Shown here: piece after piece, positions 51,769-58,448 of the stretch | How the letters are laid out: every line of letters starts with the position of its first letter | Position numbering within the stretch: position 1 is the stretch's first letter | Assembly (NCBI GenBank): GCA_945898055.1 | Contig: CAMDGV010000024.1 | Location: 1 to 58,448 of the forward strand | DNA from: Akkermansia muciniphila | GTDB lineage: Bacteria; Verrucomicrobiota; Verrucomicrobiia; Limisphaerales; UBA9464 | Direction of reading: 5' to 3' | Length of the DNA stretch: 58,448 nucleotides | Made by a program: the position numbers and the translations under genes | Notes under the pieces: generated by a model | The model's database searches: none | Seen by the model: the letters and a program-made list of their open reading frames with translations, nothing else | What the model was told of the DNA's origin: nothing

Positions 51769-53826
51769 ATGGCAGGTCTCATCGCGATAGTTGGTCGTCC
51801 GAACGTAGGTAAGTCGGCATTGTTTAACCGTATTGTCGGTCGCCGGATTGCGATTGTTCATGATCAACCTGGAGTTACCCGCGACCGAATCAGCGCGGAA
51901 GGGGATTGGAGTGGTCATCCCTTTACCTTGGTGGACACAGGAGGGATTGGATTAGTCCGCGGCGAAAAAGCAACCGACGTCATTACAGCTGCGGCCCTTG
52001 AGCAGGTAGATCTAGCCTTGGATGCGGCGGATGTGATTGTGTTTGTGGTGAATGTACAGGAGGGAATTGTGCCCTTGGACGACGAGGTTGCCAAGAAATT
52101 GCGAGGCACACGGAAGCCGGTCTTGGTGGCAGTCAATAAGTCAGACAATTATGCTGCGACTAATGATGCTGGTGAGTTCAGTTCACTCGGTTTTAATGAG
52201 ATATTTCCCGTCTCAGCCATTCACGGCGGTGGGATTAATTCCTTGATGGAAGCGGCTTTGGAACATCTTCCGAAACTAAAGCGATCAGAGGCTAAGCAGG
52301 CTGCGGAAGAAGCCTCTGGGGAGGGCGAAGTCGGGGTCGATGGCGAACCTGCTCCAAGACGTCCGCGAGGGCCGATGCGGTTAGCGATTGTTGGGCGGCC
52401 TAACGTTGGAAAATCCTCGATCATTAATGCATTAACAGGTTCGGCCCGAGTCATTGTCAGTCCGATACCTGGGACGACCCGCGATGCGATTGACGTTCCC
52501 TTCGAGGTGGACACGGAGGGAGTGCGCGAGCGGTTCGTGTTGGTGGATACTGCGGGCGTGCGGAAATCTCGGCGGGTGGATGATTCGGTCGAATTTTATT
52601 CAGTCAATCGGACCAAGGAAGCGATTGCCCGATCGGATATTGCGGTGTTGGTGATTGATGCGGTCAACGGAATTACCGAGCAGGACAAGAAAATTGCTGA
52701 TGTGATTGTGGCAGCACGACGGTCCTGCATTGTCGTAGTGAACAAGTGGGATTTGGTTGCTGAAGATGTCCGTAAAGCGCGGGAGGAAGAGATGGTTTCC
52801 CGCGAAGAAAAGGTCCGAGATCGCGATGATCGAAAGAAGCGTTTGACGACGTTATCAGATTTCGGGCAATGGGTCCAAGAGCGGTTGTTTTTCTTGGATT
52901 ATGCACCCGTCATTTTCACCTCAGCAAAGGATGGATTTCAATTGGATCGATTATTGGAAGCGGTCCGTTACGTGGCGGCTCAATTAGGGCAAAAGATTCC
53001 CACGGCGATTCTGAATCGGAAACTGAATGATGCGATTGAGCGCCGCCAACCGGTAAGCCATATGGGGCATCGATTGAAGTTCTATTATGCGACCCAAGTG
53101 CAGCAAGCTCCGCCGACTTTTCTCCTCTTTGTCAATCGAGATGAATTGTTTAGTCCGGCGTACATGAAGTATCTGCAAGGAGAATTGCGGGCGGCCTTTG
53201 GTTATGAAGGTTGTCCGATTATTCTTGCGCCGAAAGCACGTCCGAAAACGATCGAATCGGTCCGCCGAGTTAAGAAACATCCTTTTGCCCCGGCTGAAGA
53301 ACGTGATGCGCGCGATGTTCGTGATCGCTCTAGCGTCCGGCGTGGATCGATGAACAAGGGGCGCCCCCTAGGTCGGAAACCATCCAAGTCTGGCAAAGTC
53401 CAAAAATCCAGCGCGGAACATCCCCCTAGAGGCTTGGGTCGGGCGTATCCCTATCCGCCACGAAAAGAAGCAAACGAGGCCTCACTTGCGGGTGAAAAAC
53501 CCGGTGTTAAGCCATCTATTCGGTCGGTTACCCGACCCGATCCACGGCCAACAACTCGGCCCGGAGTGCGATCGAATTCGAAGCCAACAGGCAAACCGGG
53601 GGCACGACCGGGGGCAACGGGTGCTAGGGCAGGAGGGAGATCGTCCGGTCGTCCGATGTCATTTGCGTCGCAACCGCCATCGGCAGACCGAGACCGCCCC
53701 ACTTCGGTTGCTGCGACAACTGCCGGCGCTGGTCAGCGCCCACTCAACCGCGCACCGAAAAAGAAATCGGCTCGTAAAGGGGGGATTTCCGGTCGCAAAG
53801 CGGCAAATGCGCGGCGGTTTCGTTAG
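51769..53826 (+). CDS. der: Double-GTPase Der (EngA) with long basic C-terminal tail
   Basis: A 685-residue Der, needed for 50S ribosome assembly. First G domain: AIVGRPNVGKSALFNRI, DTGG, NKSD; second: AIVGRPNVGKSSIINAL, DTAG, NKWD; KH-like domain to about 505. The remaining about 180 residues are a low-complexity tail rich in Arg, Pro, Gly, Ser and Lys (for example KGRPLGRKPSKSGK, RPTTRPGVRSNSKPTGKPG), far beyond the normal length of 440-500. Start ATG 51769 is preferred to TTG 51763. The tail may add RNA binding. The helicase gene is divergent. Confidence 0.95.
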   Translation: MAGLIAIVGRPNVGKSALFNRIVGRRIAIVHDQPGVTRDRISAEGDWSGHPFTLVDTGGIGLVRGEKATDVITAAALEQVDLALDAADVIVFVVNVQEGIVPLDDEVAKKLRGTRKPVLVAVNKSDNYAATNDAGEFSSLGFNEIFPVSAIHGGGINSLMEAALEHLPKLKRSEAKQAAEEASGEGEVGVDGEPAPRRPRGPMRLAIVGRPNVGKSSIINALTGSARVIVSPIPGTTRDAIDVPFEVDTEGVRERFVLVDTAGVRKSRRVDDSVEFYSVNRTKEAIARSDIAVLVIDAVNGITEQDKKIADVIVAARRSCIVVVNKWDLVAEDVRKAREEEMVSREEKVRDRDDRKKRLTTLSDFGQWVQERLFFLDYAPVIFTSAKDGFQLDRLLEAVRYVAAQLGQKIPTAILNRKLNDAIERRQPVSHMGHRLKFYYATQVQQAPPTFLLFVNRDELFSPAYMKYLQGELRAAFGYEGCPIILAPKARPKTIESVRRVKKHPFAPAEERDARDVRDRSSVRRGSMNKGRPLGRKPSKSGKVQKSSAEHPPRGLGRAYPYPPRKEANEASLAGEKPGVKPSIRSVTRPDPRPTTRPGVRSNSKPTGKPGARPGATGARAGGRSSGRPMSFASQPPSADRDRPTSVAATTAGAGQRPLNRAPKKKSARKGGISGRKAANARRFR

Positions 53827-53858
53827 TCGATCAATTAACTGAATCAGTGATTGATGCT

Positions 53859-53888
53859 AAAATGTCACCCAAAGTGGGGTGACATTTT
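53859..53888 (+). terminator. Intrinsic terminator after der
   Basis: AAAATGTCACCC (53859-53870) pairs with GGGTGACATTTT (53877-53888), 12 bp with 6-nt loop, followed by GTGTTTCGCTTTT. Confidence 0.85.
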
Positions 53889-53987
53889 GTGTTTCGCTTT
53901 TAGAGTTTGGGGTAGCTTAATTCGAGGAAACGCGTCTCCAGTTTCTGAAGATAAAACAGCGCAAGCGGGTTTCGGTAGAATCAGGTT

Positions 53988-55751
53988 ATGACGAAAAATT
54001 TGGCTTTTAATTTTGTTCGAAGAATTGCCGCACGGCTTTTGATTCTCTCTTTGCTTCTTCAGTCGTTGATTTCTGTCCGGGCAGCGACGCCGAGGTCGAT
54101 CCCTGATTTTGCTTTGCTCGATTTGCAGGGGCGACAATTTGAACTTCATCGTGCTCCGGGTAAAGCCGTCGTCCTTTTCTTTACCGGGGTGGGATGCCCG
54201 ATTGCTCGAAAAAACGCCCGGAAGTTAAAGGCCCTTTCGGATCAATTCCGAACCAATGGGATTTCTTTCTGGGTTATCAATACCTATGCAGATGATTCGG
54301 TGCGTGCAGCGCAGCGCGAAGTAATGGAACTAAACCTTCGCGGACTAACCTATCTACGCGATCCGAATCAGGGAGTGGCTCAGTCACTCAATGTGGAACG
54401 AACTGCGGAGGCGGTCGTGGTTCGATTATCGGATCACAAGGTTTTGTACCAAGGAGCGATTGATGACCAATTTACCGAAGGGAAGGAACGTCCTGCTGCC
54501 CTAACTCCCTTTCTTGAGACAGCTTTGAAAGAGTTTCTTGCGGGTCAACCGGTGAGCGTCAGTCGGACGGCCTCGCATGGCTGTCGGATTACTTTTACGA
54601 CGGTCGCGGAGGCAGAAACCCCTCCAGATTACGCCAGAATTGCTGGAATTTTGCGGGATAATTGTGTGACCTGCCATCGAGAAGGGGGAATTGGACCGTG
54701 GGCAATGAGCGATTATGGGCAGGTGCGGAATATGTCTCGAATGATTGAGGAGGTGATTTTGACTCGCCGGATGCCTCCTTATGGCGCCGATCCAGAGGTG
54801 GGCCACTTTGCCAATGCTCATCGATTGACACGCGAAGAAATACAGGGGCTCTTACGCTGGATTTCTGCTGGATCCCCACGGGGTGAGGGACCGGATCCAT
54901 TGGAAGTGGCTTCGTCGACGGCGACAGGCAGGGAGAGCGAATGGCCGATGGGCAAACCGGATTTACTGTTGAAATTGCCCAAGGCACAGGAGGTGCCCGC
55001 GGTCGGAGTTTTGGAGTATCGTCACCTGGTTATTCCGACTCAATTAACCAATGAGATTTGGTTAGCTGGGGTCGATATTCGACCGAGTAATCGTCGGATT
55101 GTGCACCATGCCATTCTCTATGCTCGGTGGCCTGGATGTCCCGATGATGGCACAGGGAATGGGGTTCACGTGTTTGGATGGGCCCCAGGATCGACGCCGG
55201 CGAGTTATCCGGAGGGCGTTGGTAAGCGATTTCCGGCAGGGACTGAATTTACCCTTGAGATGCATTACACGACGATGGGATCACCTCAGACCGATCAAAC
55301 AGAAGTGGCCTTTTATTTAAGGTCAGGGCCGCAAGTGCGGAATGCTGAGACGAGGAATGCGGTAGAGTATCAGATTCATATTCCGTCTGGGGACGACGAG
55401 GCGCGTCATTTAGCGACCTATGCCTTTCCGAAAGCGGCGACGGTTTACAGTCTAGCTCCTCACATGCACGTGCGAGGCAAGTGGATGAAGTTCGAAATCC
55501 TGTTTCCAGATGGTCGTAGGCAGTTGTTATTGAGCGTCCCCCATTACGATTTCAAATGGCAGAGAACCTATCGTTTAGCTCAACCGTTGAAAGTGCCAGC
55601 GGGAGCTTGGATGTTGGTGACAGGCGCGTTTGATAATTCTGAAGGGAATCCAGCCAATCCGGATTGGACTCGCAGCGTCTCCTTTGGATTACAATCTTGG
55701 GAGGAGATGTTTATCGGTTTTTTTGACGCAGCTGATGAACCGATAGGATGA
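53988..55751 (+). CDS. Exported redoxin/cytochrome/monooxygenase-like fusion protein
   Basis: A 587-residue exported protein with a signal peptide (residues 1-33). Residues 35-180 are a thioredoxin-fold redoxin (IPDFALLDLQGRQFEL, VLFFTGVGCPIARKNAR with a single Cys rather than CXXC). Residues 215-290 contain NCVTCHREGG (heme c-type CXXCH) and MPPYGADPEVGHF. From about 330 a copper type II ascorbate-dependent monooxygenase-like fold follows (RRIVHHAILYARW, FTLEMHYTTMG, YSLAPHMHVRGKWMKFEI). Such redoxin plus cytochrome plus Cu-monooxygenase-like proteins are found in Planctomycetota and Verrucomicrobiota; the reaction is unknown. It stands alone between der and the HDOD gene. Confidence 0.85.
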   Translation: MTKNLAFNFVRRIAARLLILSLLLQSLISVRAATPRSIPDFALLDLQGRQFELHRAPGKAVVLFFTGVGCPIARKNARKLKALSDQFRTNGISFWVINTYADDSVRAAQREVMELNLRGLTYLRDPNQGVAQSLNVERTAEAVVVRLSDHKVLYQGAIDDQFTEGKERPAALTPFLETALKEFLAGQPVSVSRTASHGCRITFTTVAEAETPPDYARIAGILRDNCVTCHREGGIGPWAMSDYGQVRNMSRMIEEVILTRRMPPYGADPEVGHFANAHRLTREEIQGLLRWISAGSPRGEGPDPLEVASSTATGRESEWPMGKPDLLLKLPKAQEVPAVGVLEYRHLVIPTQLTNEIWLAGVDIRPSNRRIVHHAILYARWPGCPDDGTGNGVHVFGWAPGSTPASYPEGVGKRFPAGTEFTLEMHYTTMGSPQTDQTEVAFYLRSGPQVRNAETRNAVEYQIHIPSGDDEARHLATYAFPKAATVYSLAPHMHVRGKWMKFEILFPDGRRQLLLSVPHYDFKWQRTYRLAQPLKVPAGAWMLVTGAFDNSEGNPANPDWTRSVSFGLQSWEEMFIGFFDAADEPIG

Positions 55752-55798
55752 GTTATCACCGCGTCAACCTGGTGAAGGTTCGGTGGGTGGCTATTGAG

Positions 55799-56923
55799 TT
55801 AAGAGACAATTAAGCGGAGCAAGAGACGTTCAACGACAGGAGACAGAATCAGTTCTGGCAAGGGATTCAGAGGTAAGACATCGAGGAAAGGTTGGAGATG
55901 AAACAATTCCGGACAGGTTTTATCACGAAGATTGATTTGGCTTTGGCGTCTAATTTGTTTTTGAACGATACCTTCGGCCATCCAAATGCAGAGGTAGCAA
56001 AGAGCTTGATGCGACTGTGCGAGTGACGGATGGGTGACGGCCGGTGTAAAAGGGAGACGCTGGATATCGCCAACAGACTCGATCAGTGCGGGTGGGAGGT
56101 TCCAGCGTTGCATCAGTAACTGGCTAGCGATCCCAGAATGGATACCAAAAGCACCTTGTTCCACCTTGGTTCGTTCAACTATATTAAGAGATCGGTTAGA
56201 AACAGCTGATTTTGGTGGGAGAAGCTGGAGCATAGCCAAATTGCCCAGTGATGAAAGAATGGTTTGTGTCGTTAAGGCACTTGGTTCAGCAAAATCGAGA
56301 TGGGTTGAAAGATGGAGGCAAAGCTCTGCGGCGATGGCACTGACGTGGAAGACTTCGCGAGCCTGAACGATAAGCGCATCGCTTTTACGACTTAAGGATT
56401 GCTCCATGGCGAATTGCAAAGCCAAGGAGCGTACGGTGAACATCCCTAGATAGGTAATAGCGTGTTCGATATCGGATATGGGAGTGGTGAGGCCATAAAA
56501 CGCTGAATTCAATCGACCGATTATTTTGGCGGTGAGTTGAGGTTCGTGGGCGACGAGTTTGACGAGTTTCTCATGAGCGTCAGCTCCGTGAAAATCGACC
56601 AGTAGTAACTGTTGAGCCGTTGGCGAGGGAAGGCCAATTCGGTTAAGGGCGAGTTGCAGGGATTGCTTTTTTGTCTCATCGAGATCAGAAAATTCCGCCA
56701 GCTTAAAATCTCGCAAGGATTCAGGAAGTTGAGTGGGTGAAAGGGGGAGTGGTTCGATGGGAACAGGGACTTCTGGGATCGGCTCCGGCTTAACTTGAGT
56801 ATTGTTCGATTCTGGGGCCTCGGAGGGAGTGTTTTGATCGCTAGCAGACGATCCTTTCGAGAGACGAAAGACGAGTAAAAGCCCCCCTAAAAGCGCTAAA
56901 AATACAAGTAATGTGATCCACAT
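55799..56923 (-). CDS. Membrane-anchored HDOD-domain protein
   Basis: A 374-residue protein: one N-terminal membrane helix (MWITLLVFLALLGGLLLVF), a proline-rich linker (30-75), then an HDOD domain (about 85-300) with LVAHEPQLTAKIIGRLN, DIEHAITYLGMFTVRSLALQFAM and HVSAIAAELCLHLS. HDOD lacks the HD metal pair and acts in signalling, often with GGDEF or chemotaxis systems. No partner domain is present, so it is probably an adaptor near the membrane. It is convergent with the fusion gene. Confidence 0.85.
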   Translation of the reverse strand: MWITLLVFLALLGGLLLVFRLSKGSSASDQNTPSEAPESNNTQVKPEPIPEVPVPIEPLPLSPTQLPESLRDFKLAEFSDLDETKKQSLQLALNRIGLPSPTAQQLLLVDFHGADAHEKLVKLVAHEPQLTAKIIGRLNSAFYGLTTPISDIEHAITYLGMFTVRSLALQFAMEQSLSRKSDALIVQAREVFHVSAIAAELCLHLSTHLDFAEPSALTTQTILSSLGNLAMLQLLPPKSAVSNRSLNIVERTKVEQGAFGIHSGIASQLLMQRWNLPPALIESVGDIQRLPFTPAVTHPSLAQSHQALCYLCIWMAEGIVQKQIRRQSQINLRDKTCPELFHLQPFLDVLPLNPLPELILSPVVERLLLRLIVS

Positions 56924-57525
56924 AATATTTATTACTCAACTCGGCCCGAACGAATTGTCTCAAGAGGAGGAGATTACTGCCACAGCAAATTCAAAGGTTT
57001 GAAGAGTTCGCTTCGATGGTGCTCAGTTTTTTAAACAGACAGCGTTGATTTGTCTGATGGCTTTTGGCGGATTTGCTCAAGAGAGAAGTGCGGGACCACT
57101 TCATCTGGCCTGAGCTACTGGCCTTGGGCACGCTGGGATTGGTTTTTTGACTGAGTAAAGTTTCGATCACTCCCCATAATTCCGAAGTCATGGCCGTCGC
57201 AAAGGCACCCTCCGAATCCAGCCTGCCTGACCGTGTCGTGGTCCGTCTGATCGAGGCGCAAGAGCGCGAGGAGCCTGGCCGTCGGCTCCACAGGGTCGTC
57301 AACAACGCCCGCCCCCCCGGCATCTCTGGCCGAGCACGAGGCCATGAAGGCTGGCCCCTGCTCCATTTCCAGCCCCGGATCTCCGCAGCCTCTACCAGGG
57401 CAGGCTATCTATTCCTCGGTAGGAAGGGGTGAACTATGGGTCAGGCTCTGTACGCCAAGACGCAAAGGATTCAAGGGAGAGTGAAAAGAAATAAATAGCC
57501 TGCCCCTTAGTTTTGCCCCTTCCCC
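56924..57525. other. Gene-free, repeat-rich stretch before IS21 remnants
   Basis: No intact coding pattern is recognised. Several frames are open on both strands (for example 56991-57323 minus, 57190-57432 plus) but lack any family motif. The right part contains a composite-repeat fragment (57449-57512) and an inverted copy of the short repeat near 57398. Confidence 0.4.
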
Positions 57526-57562
57526 CTTTGCGTCCCCGCGTCTTTGCGTGAGACCTCATCCG

Positions 57563-57598
57563 CCCTTTTCCCTCCTCGTTAAAAAGCAATTTCCTGTC
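57563..57598 (-). repeat. Dispersed repeat, copy 4 (inverted)
   Basis: Reverse complement of the words found at 5475: CCTTTTCCCTCCTCGTT, AAAAAGCAATTTCCTGTC. Part of the composite unit. Confidence 0.75.
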
Positions 57599-57688
57599 CG
57601 TTGAATCTCACGCCCGCTTCGCTCAAGACGCCAAGACGCAAAGGATTCAAGGGAGATTGAAGAGCAATAAATAGCCTGCCCCATAGTT

Positions 57689-58012
57689 TTGGCCCTCTTG
57701 GCGGCTAAAGCGGCGCTCAAGCTCACGACCTTGCTCCAGCGGTTGGACCGCTACCGCGTCGTAATCCTCGACGACATCGGATACGTCCAACAGAGCCGCG
57801 AAGAAATGGAAGTACTTTTCACCTTCCTGGCCGAACGTTACGAGCGACGCAGCGTGATGATCAGTAGCAATCTGGTCTTCTCTAAGTGGGACCAGATCTT
57901 CAAGGACCCTCTCACCACCATGGCCGCTGTCGATCGTCTCGTACATCACGCCCACATCTTGGAGTTCGACAACCAAAGCATCCGCGCTACCGAGGCCAAG
58001 AGACACAGATAG
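57689..58012 (+). pseudogene. IS21-type IstB ATPase, N-terminally truncated
   Basis: About 107 residues of the transposition helper ATPase IstB: LLAAKAALKLTTLLQRLDRY, Walker B RVVILDDIGYVQQSREEMEVL, sensor-like ERYERRSVMISSNLVFS, FKDPLTTMAAVDRLVHHAHIL. The N-terminal half, with the Walker A loop, is absent, so it cannot work. Its stop (58010-58012) lies inside a short repeat (ATAGCCTGCCCC), so the C-terminus has also been cut by a repeat. No istA transposase is in the window. Confidence 0.85.
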
Positions 58013-58131
58013 CCTGCCCCTTAGAGAGAAACAGATAGCCTGCCCCATAGTTTTGCCCCAGAGAAATAAATAGCCTGCCCCATAGTTTTGCCCCCCCTTT
58101 GCGTCTCCGCGTCTTTGCGTGAGACCTCATC

Positions 58132-58172
58132 CGCCCTTTCCCCTCCTCGTTAAAAAGCAATCTCCTATCAGT
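58132..58172 (-). repeat. Dispersed repeat, copy 5 (inverted)
   Basis: CCCTTTCCCCTCCTCGTTAA, AAAGCAATCTCCTATCAGT; reading the other strand gives ACTGATAGGAGATTGC, almost identical to the head of copy 2 at 8917. Confidence 0.75.
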
Positions 58173-58249
58173 ATCTCACGCCCGCTTCGCTCTAGACGCC
58201 AAGACGCAAAGGATTCAAGGGAGAGAAACAGATAGCCTGCCCCATAGTT

Positions 58250-58448
58250 TGCTCTCTCTTGGCGGCTAAAGCGGCGCTCAAGCTCACGACCTTGCTCCAA
58301 CGGTTGGACCGCTACCGCGTCGTAATCCTCGACGACATCGGATACGTCCAACAGAGCCGCGAAGAAATGGAAGTACTTTTCACCTTCCTGGCCGAACGTT
58401 ACGAGCGACGCAGCGTGATGATCAGTAGCAATCTGGTCTTCTCTAAGT
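58250..58448 (+). pseudogene. Second IstB fragment, running off the window
   Basis: Same sequence as the fragment at 57689 apart from isolated changes (for example CCAACGG for CCAGCGG), truncated at the same N-terminal point. It contains the Walker B ILDDIGY and SSNLVFSK. The window ends before its stop. Confidence 0.85.

Larger units (their letters stand above)
57526..58096 (+). repeat. Composite repeat unit, copy A
   Basis: The unit runs from CTTTGCGTCCCCGCGTCTTTGCGTGAG through an inverted dispersed-repeat core, CTCACGCCCGCTTCGCTC, GACGCCAAGACGCAAAGG, a truncated istB gene and short ATAGCCTGCCCC words. A near copy starts at 58097. Confidence 0.75.
57495..58243 (+). repeat. Short repeat ATAGCCTGCCCC, six direct copies
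   Basis: Copies begin at 57495, 57671, 58009, 58035, 58070 and 58232; most are followed by (T/A)TAGTTTTG-like bases and CCCC. An inverted near-copy is at about 57398-57408. Spacing is irregular, unlike a CRISPR array. Confidence 0.8.
58097..58448 (+). repeat. Composite repeat unit, copy B, cut by window end
   Basis: Same order of elements as copy A at an offset of 561-571 bp with a few substitutions and a loss of about ten bases. Carries the second istB remnant. Confidence 0.75.

Noticed and set aside
56991-57323. Minus-strand frame of 110 codons near the IS remnants
   Set aside because: Composition and lack of motifs suggest chance; overlapping frames on both strands are similar in length.
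57647-58048. Minus-strand frame over the istB remnant
   Set aside because: The plus strand encodes recognisable IstB; the minus product is made of translated repeat sequence.
57495-58243. Short repeats considered as a CRISPR array
   Set aside because: Units are only about 12-25 bp with irregular spacing and partly identical spacers, and no cas gene is present.

Overview
The window looks like a chromosomal segment of a Verrucomicrobiota bacterium; the phylum is inferred from gene content and style, not from a marker-gene match. Supporting signs are a CRTAC1-type FG-GAP/ASPIC protein, a CPXCG cysteine-rich mini-protein, a homodimeric AceE, a fused ResB/CcsA cytochrome c system, a reduced flagellar block (flhF-fliA-motA-motB) and many GTG/TTG starts with weak Shine-Dalgarno sites.

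Positions 1-10.4 kb are accessory and partly decayed. Two VapBC-type toxin-antitoxin pairs (13-611 and 9682-10313, both minus) bracket the region. Between them lie a gmd fragment, a frameshifted Rrf2-family regulator, a small DUF2292 (YezD-like) gene with an apparent internal deletion, a Porin_O_P porin, a sulfate-type ABC substrate-binding protein whose natural start appears to be ATA, an M14/AstE-like hydrolase, and a convergent pair of exported proteins (CRTAC1 and a parallel beta-helix). The regulator, small protein, porin and binding protein together read as the remains of a sulfate/cysteine acquisition unit without its permease.

Positions 10.6-34 kb are mostly core. They hold a SpoU methyltransferase, ErpA/IscA, a Gfo/Idh/MocA oxidoreductase, gatB, a class II aldolase, an EEP phosphatase, an MFS transporter, a CPXCG protein, the motility block, guaA, cimA, rpsB-tsf, a TauE exporter, rpsU, a TIM-barrel isomerase and a UPF0104 flippase. 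Two structured leaders sit back to back at 26.95-27.43 kb: a terminator plus short leader ORF ahead of cimA, and a long-range stem-loop ahead of rpsB. A further hairpin separates rpsB from tsf.

Positions 33-57 kb hold a duplicated-domain lipoprotein followed by ResB and CcsA, then folC and a SnoaL-like protein. Next is a compact phosphonate operon: phosphonoacetate hydrolase, a class III PLP enzyme and a phosphonoacetaldehyde dehydrogenase-like protein. It ends at a strong bidirectional terminator shared with aceE. serS, a GYF-domain membrane protein, a UvrD-type helicase, der with a long basic tail, a redoxin/cytochrome/monooxygenase-like fusion and an HDOD protein follow.

The last 1.5 kb (57-58.4 kb) is a mobile-element graveyard. 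It contains two tandem copies of an N-terminally truncated IS21 IstB gene embedded in composite repeats. One repeat component is also scattered at about 5.5, 8.9 and 9.5 kb, tying the two accessory ends together.

No tRNA, rRNA, CRISPR array or intact transposase was seen. The best candidates for something undescribed are the phosphonate operon with a class III PLP enzyme in place of PhnW, the cimA and rpsB leaders, and the dispersed repeat family.
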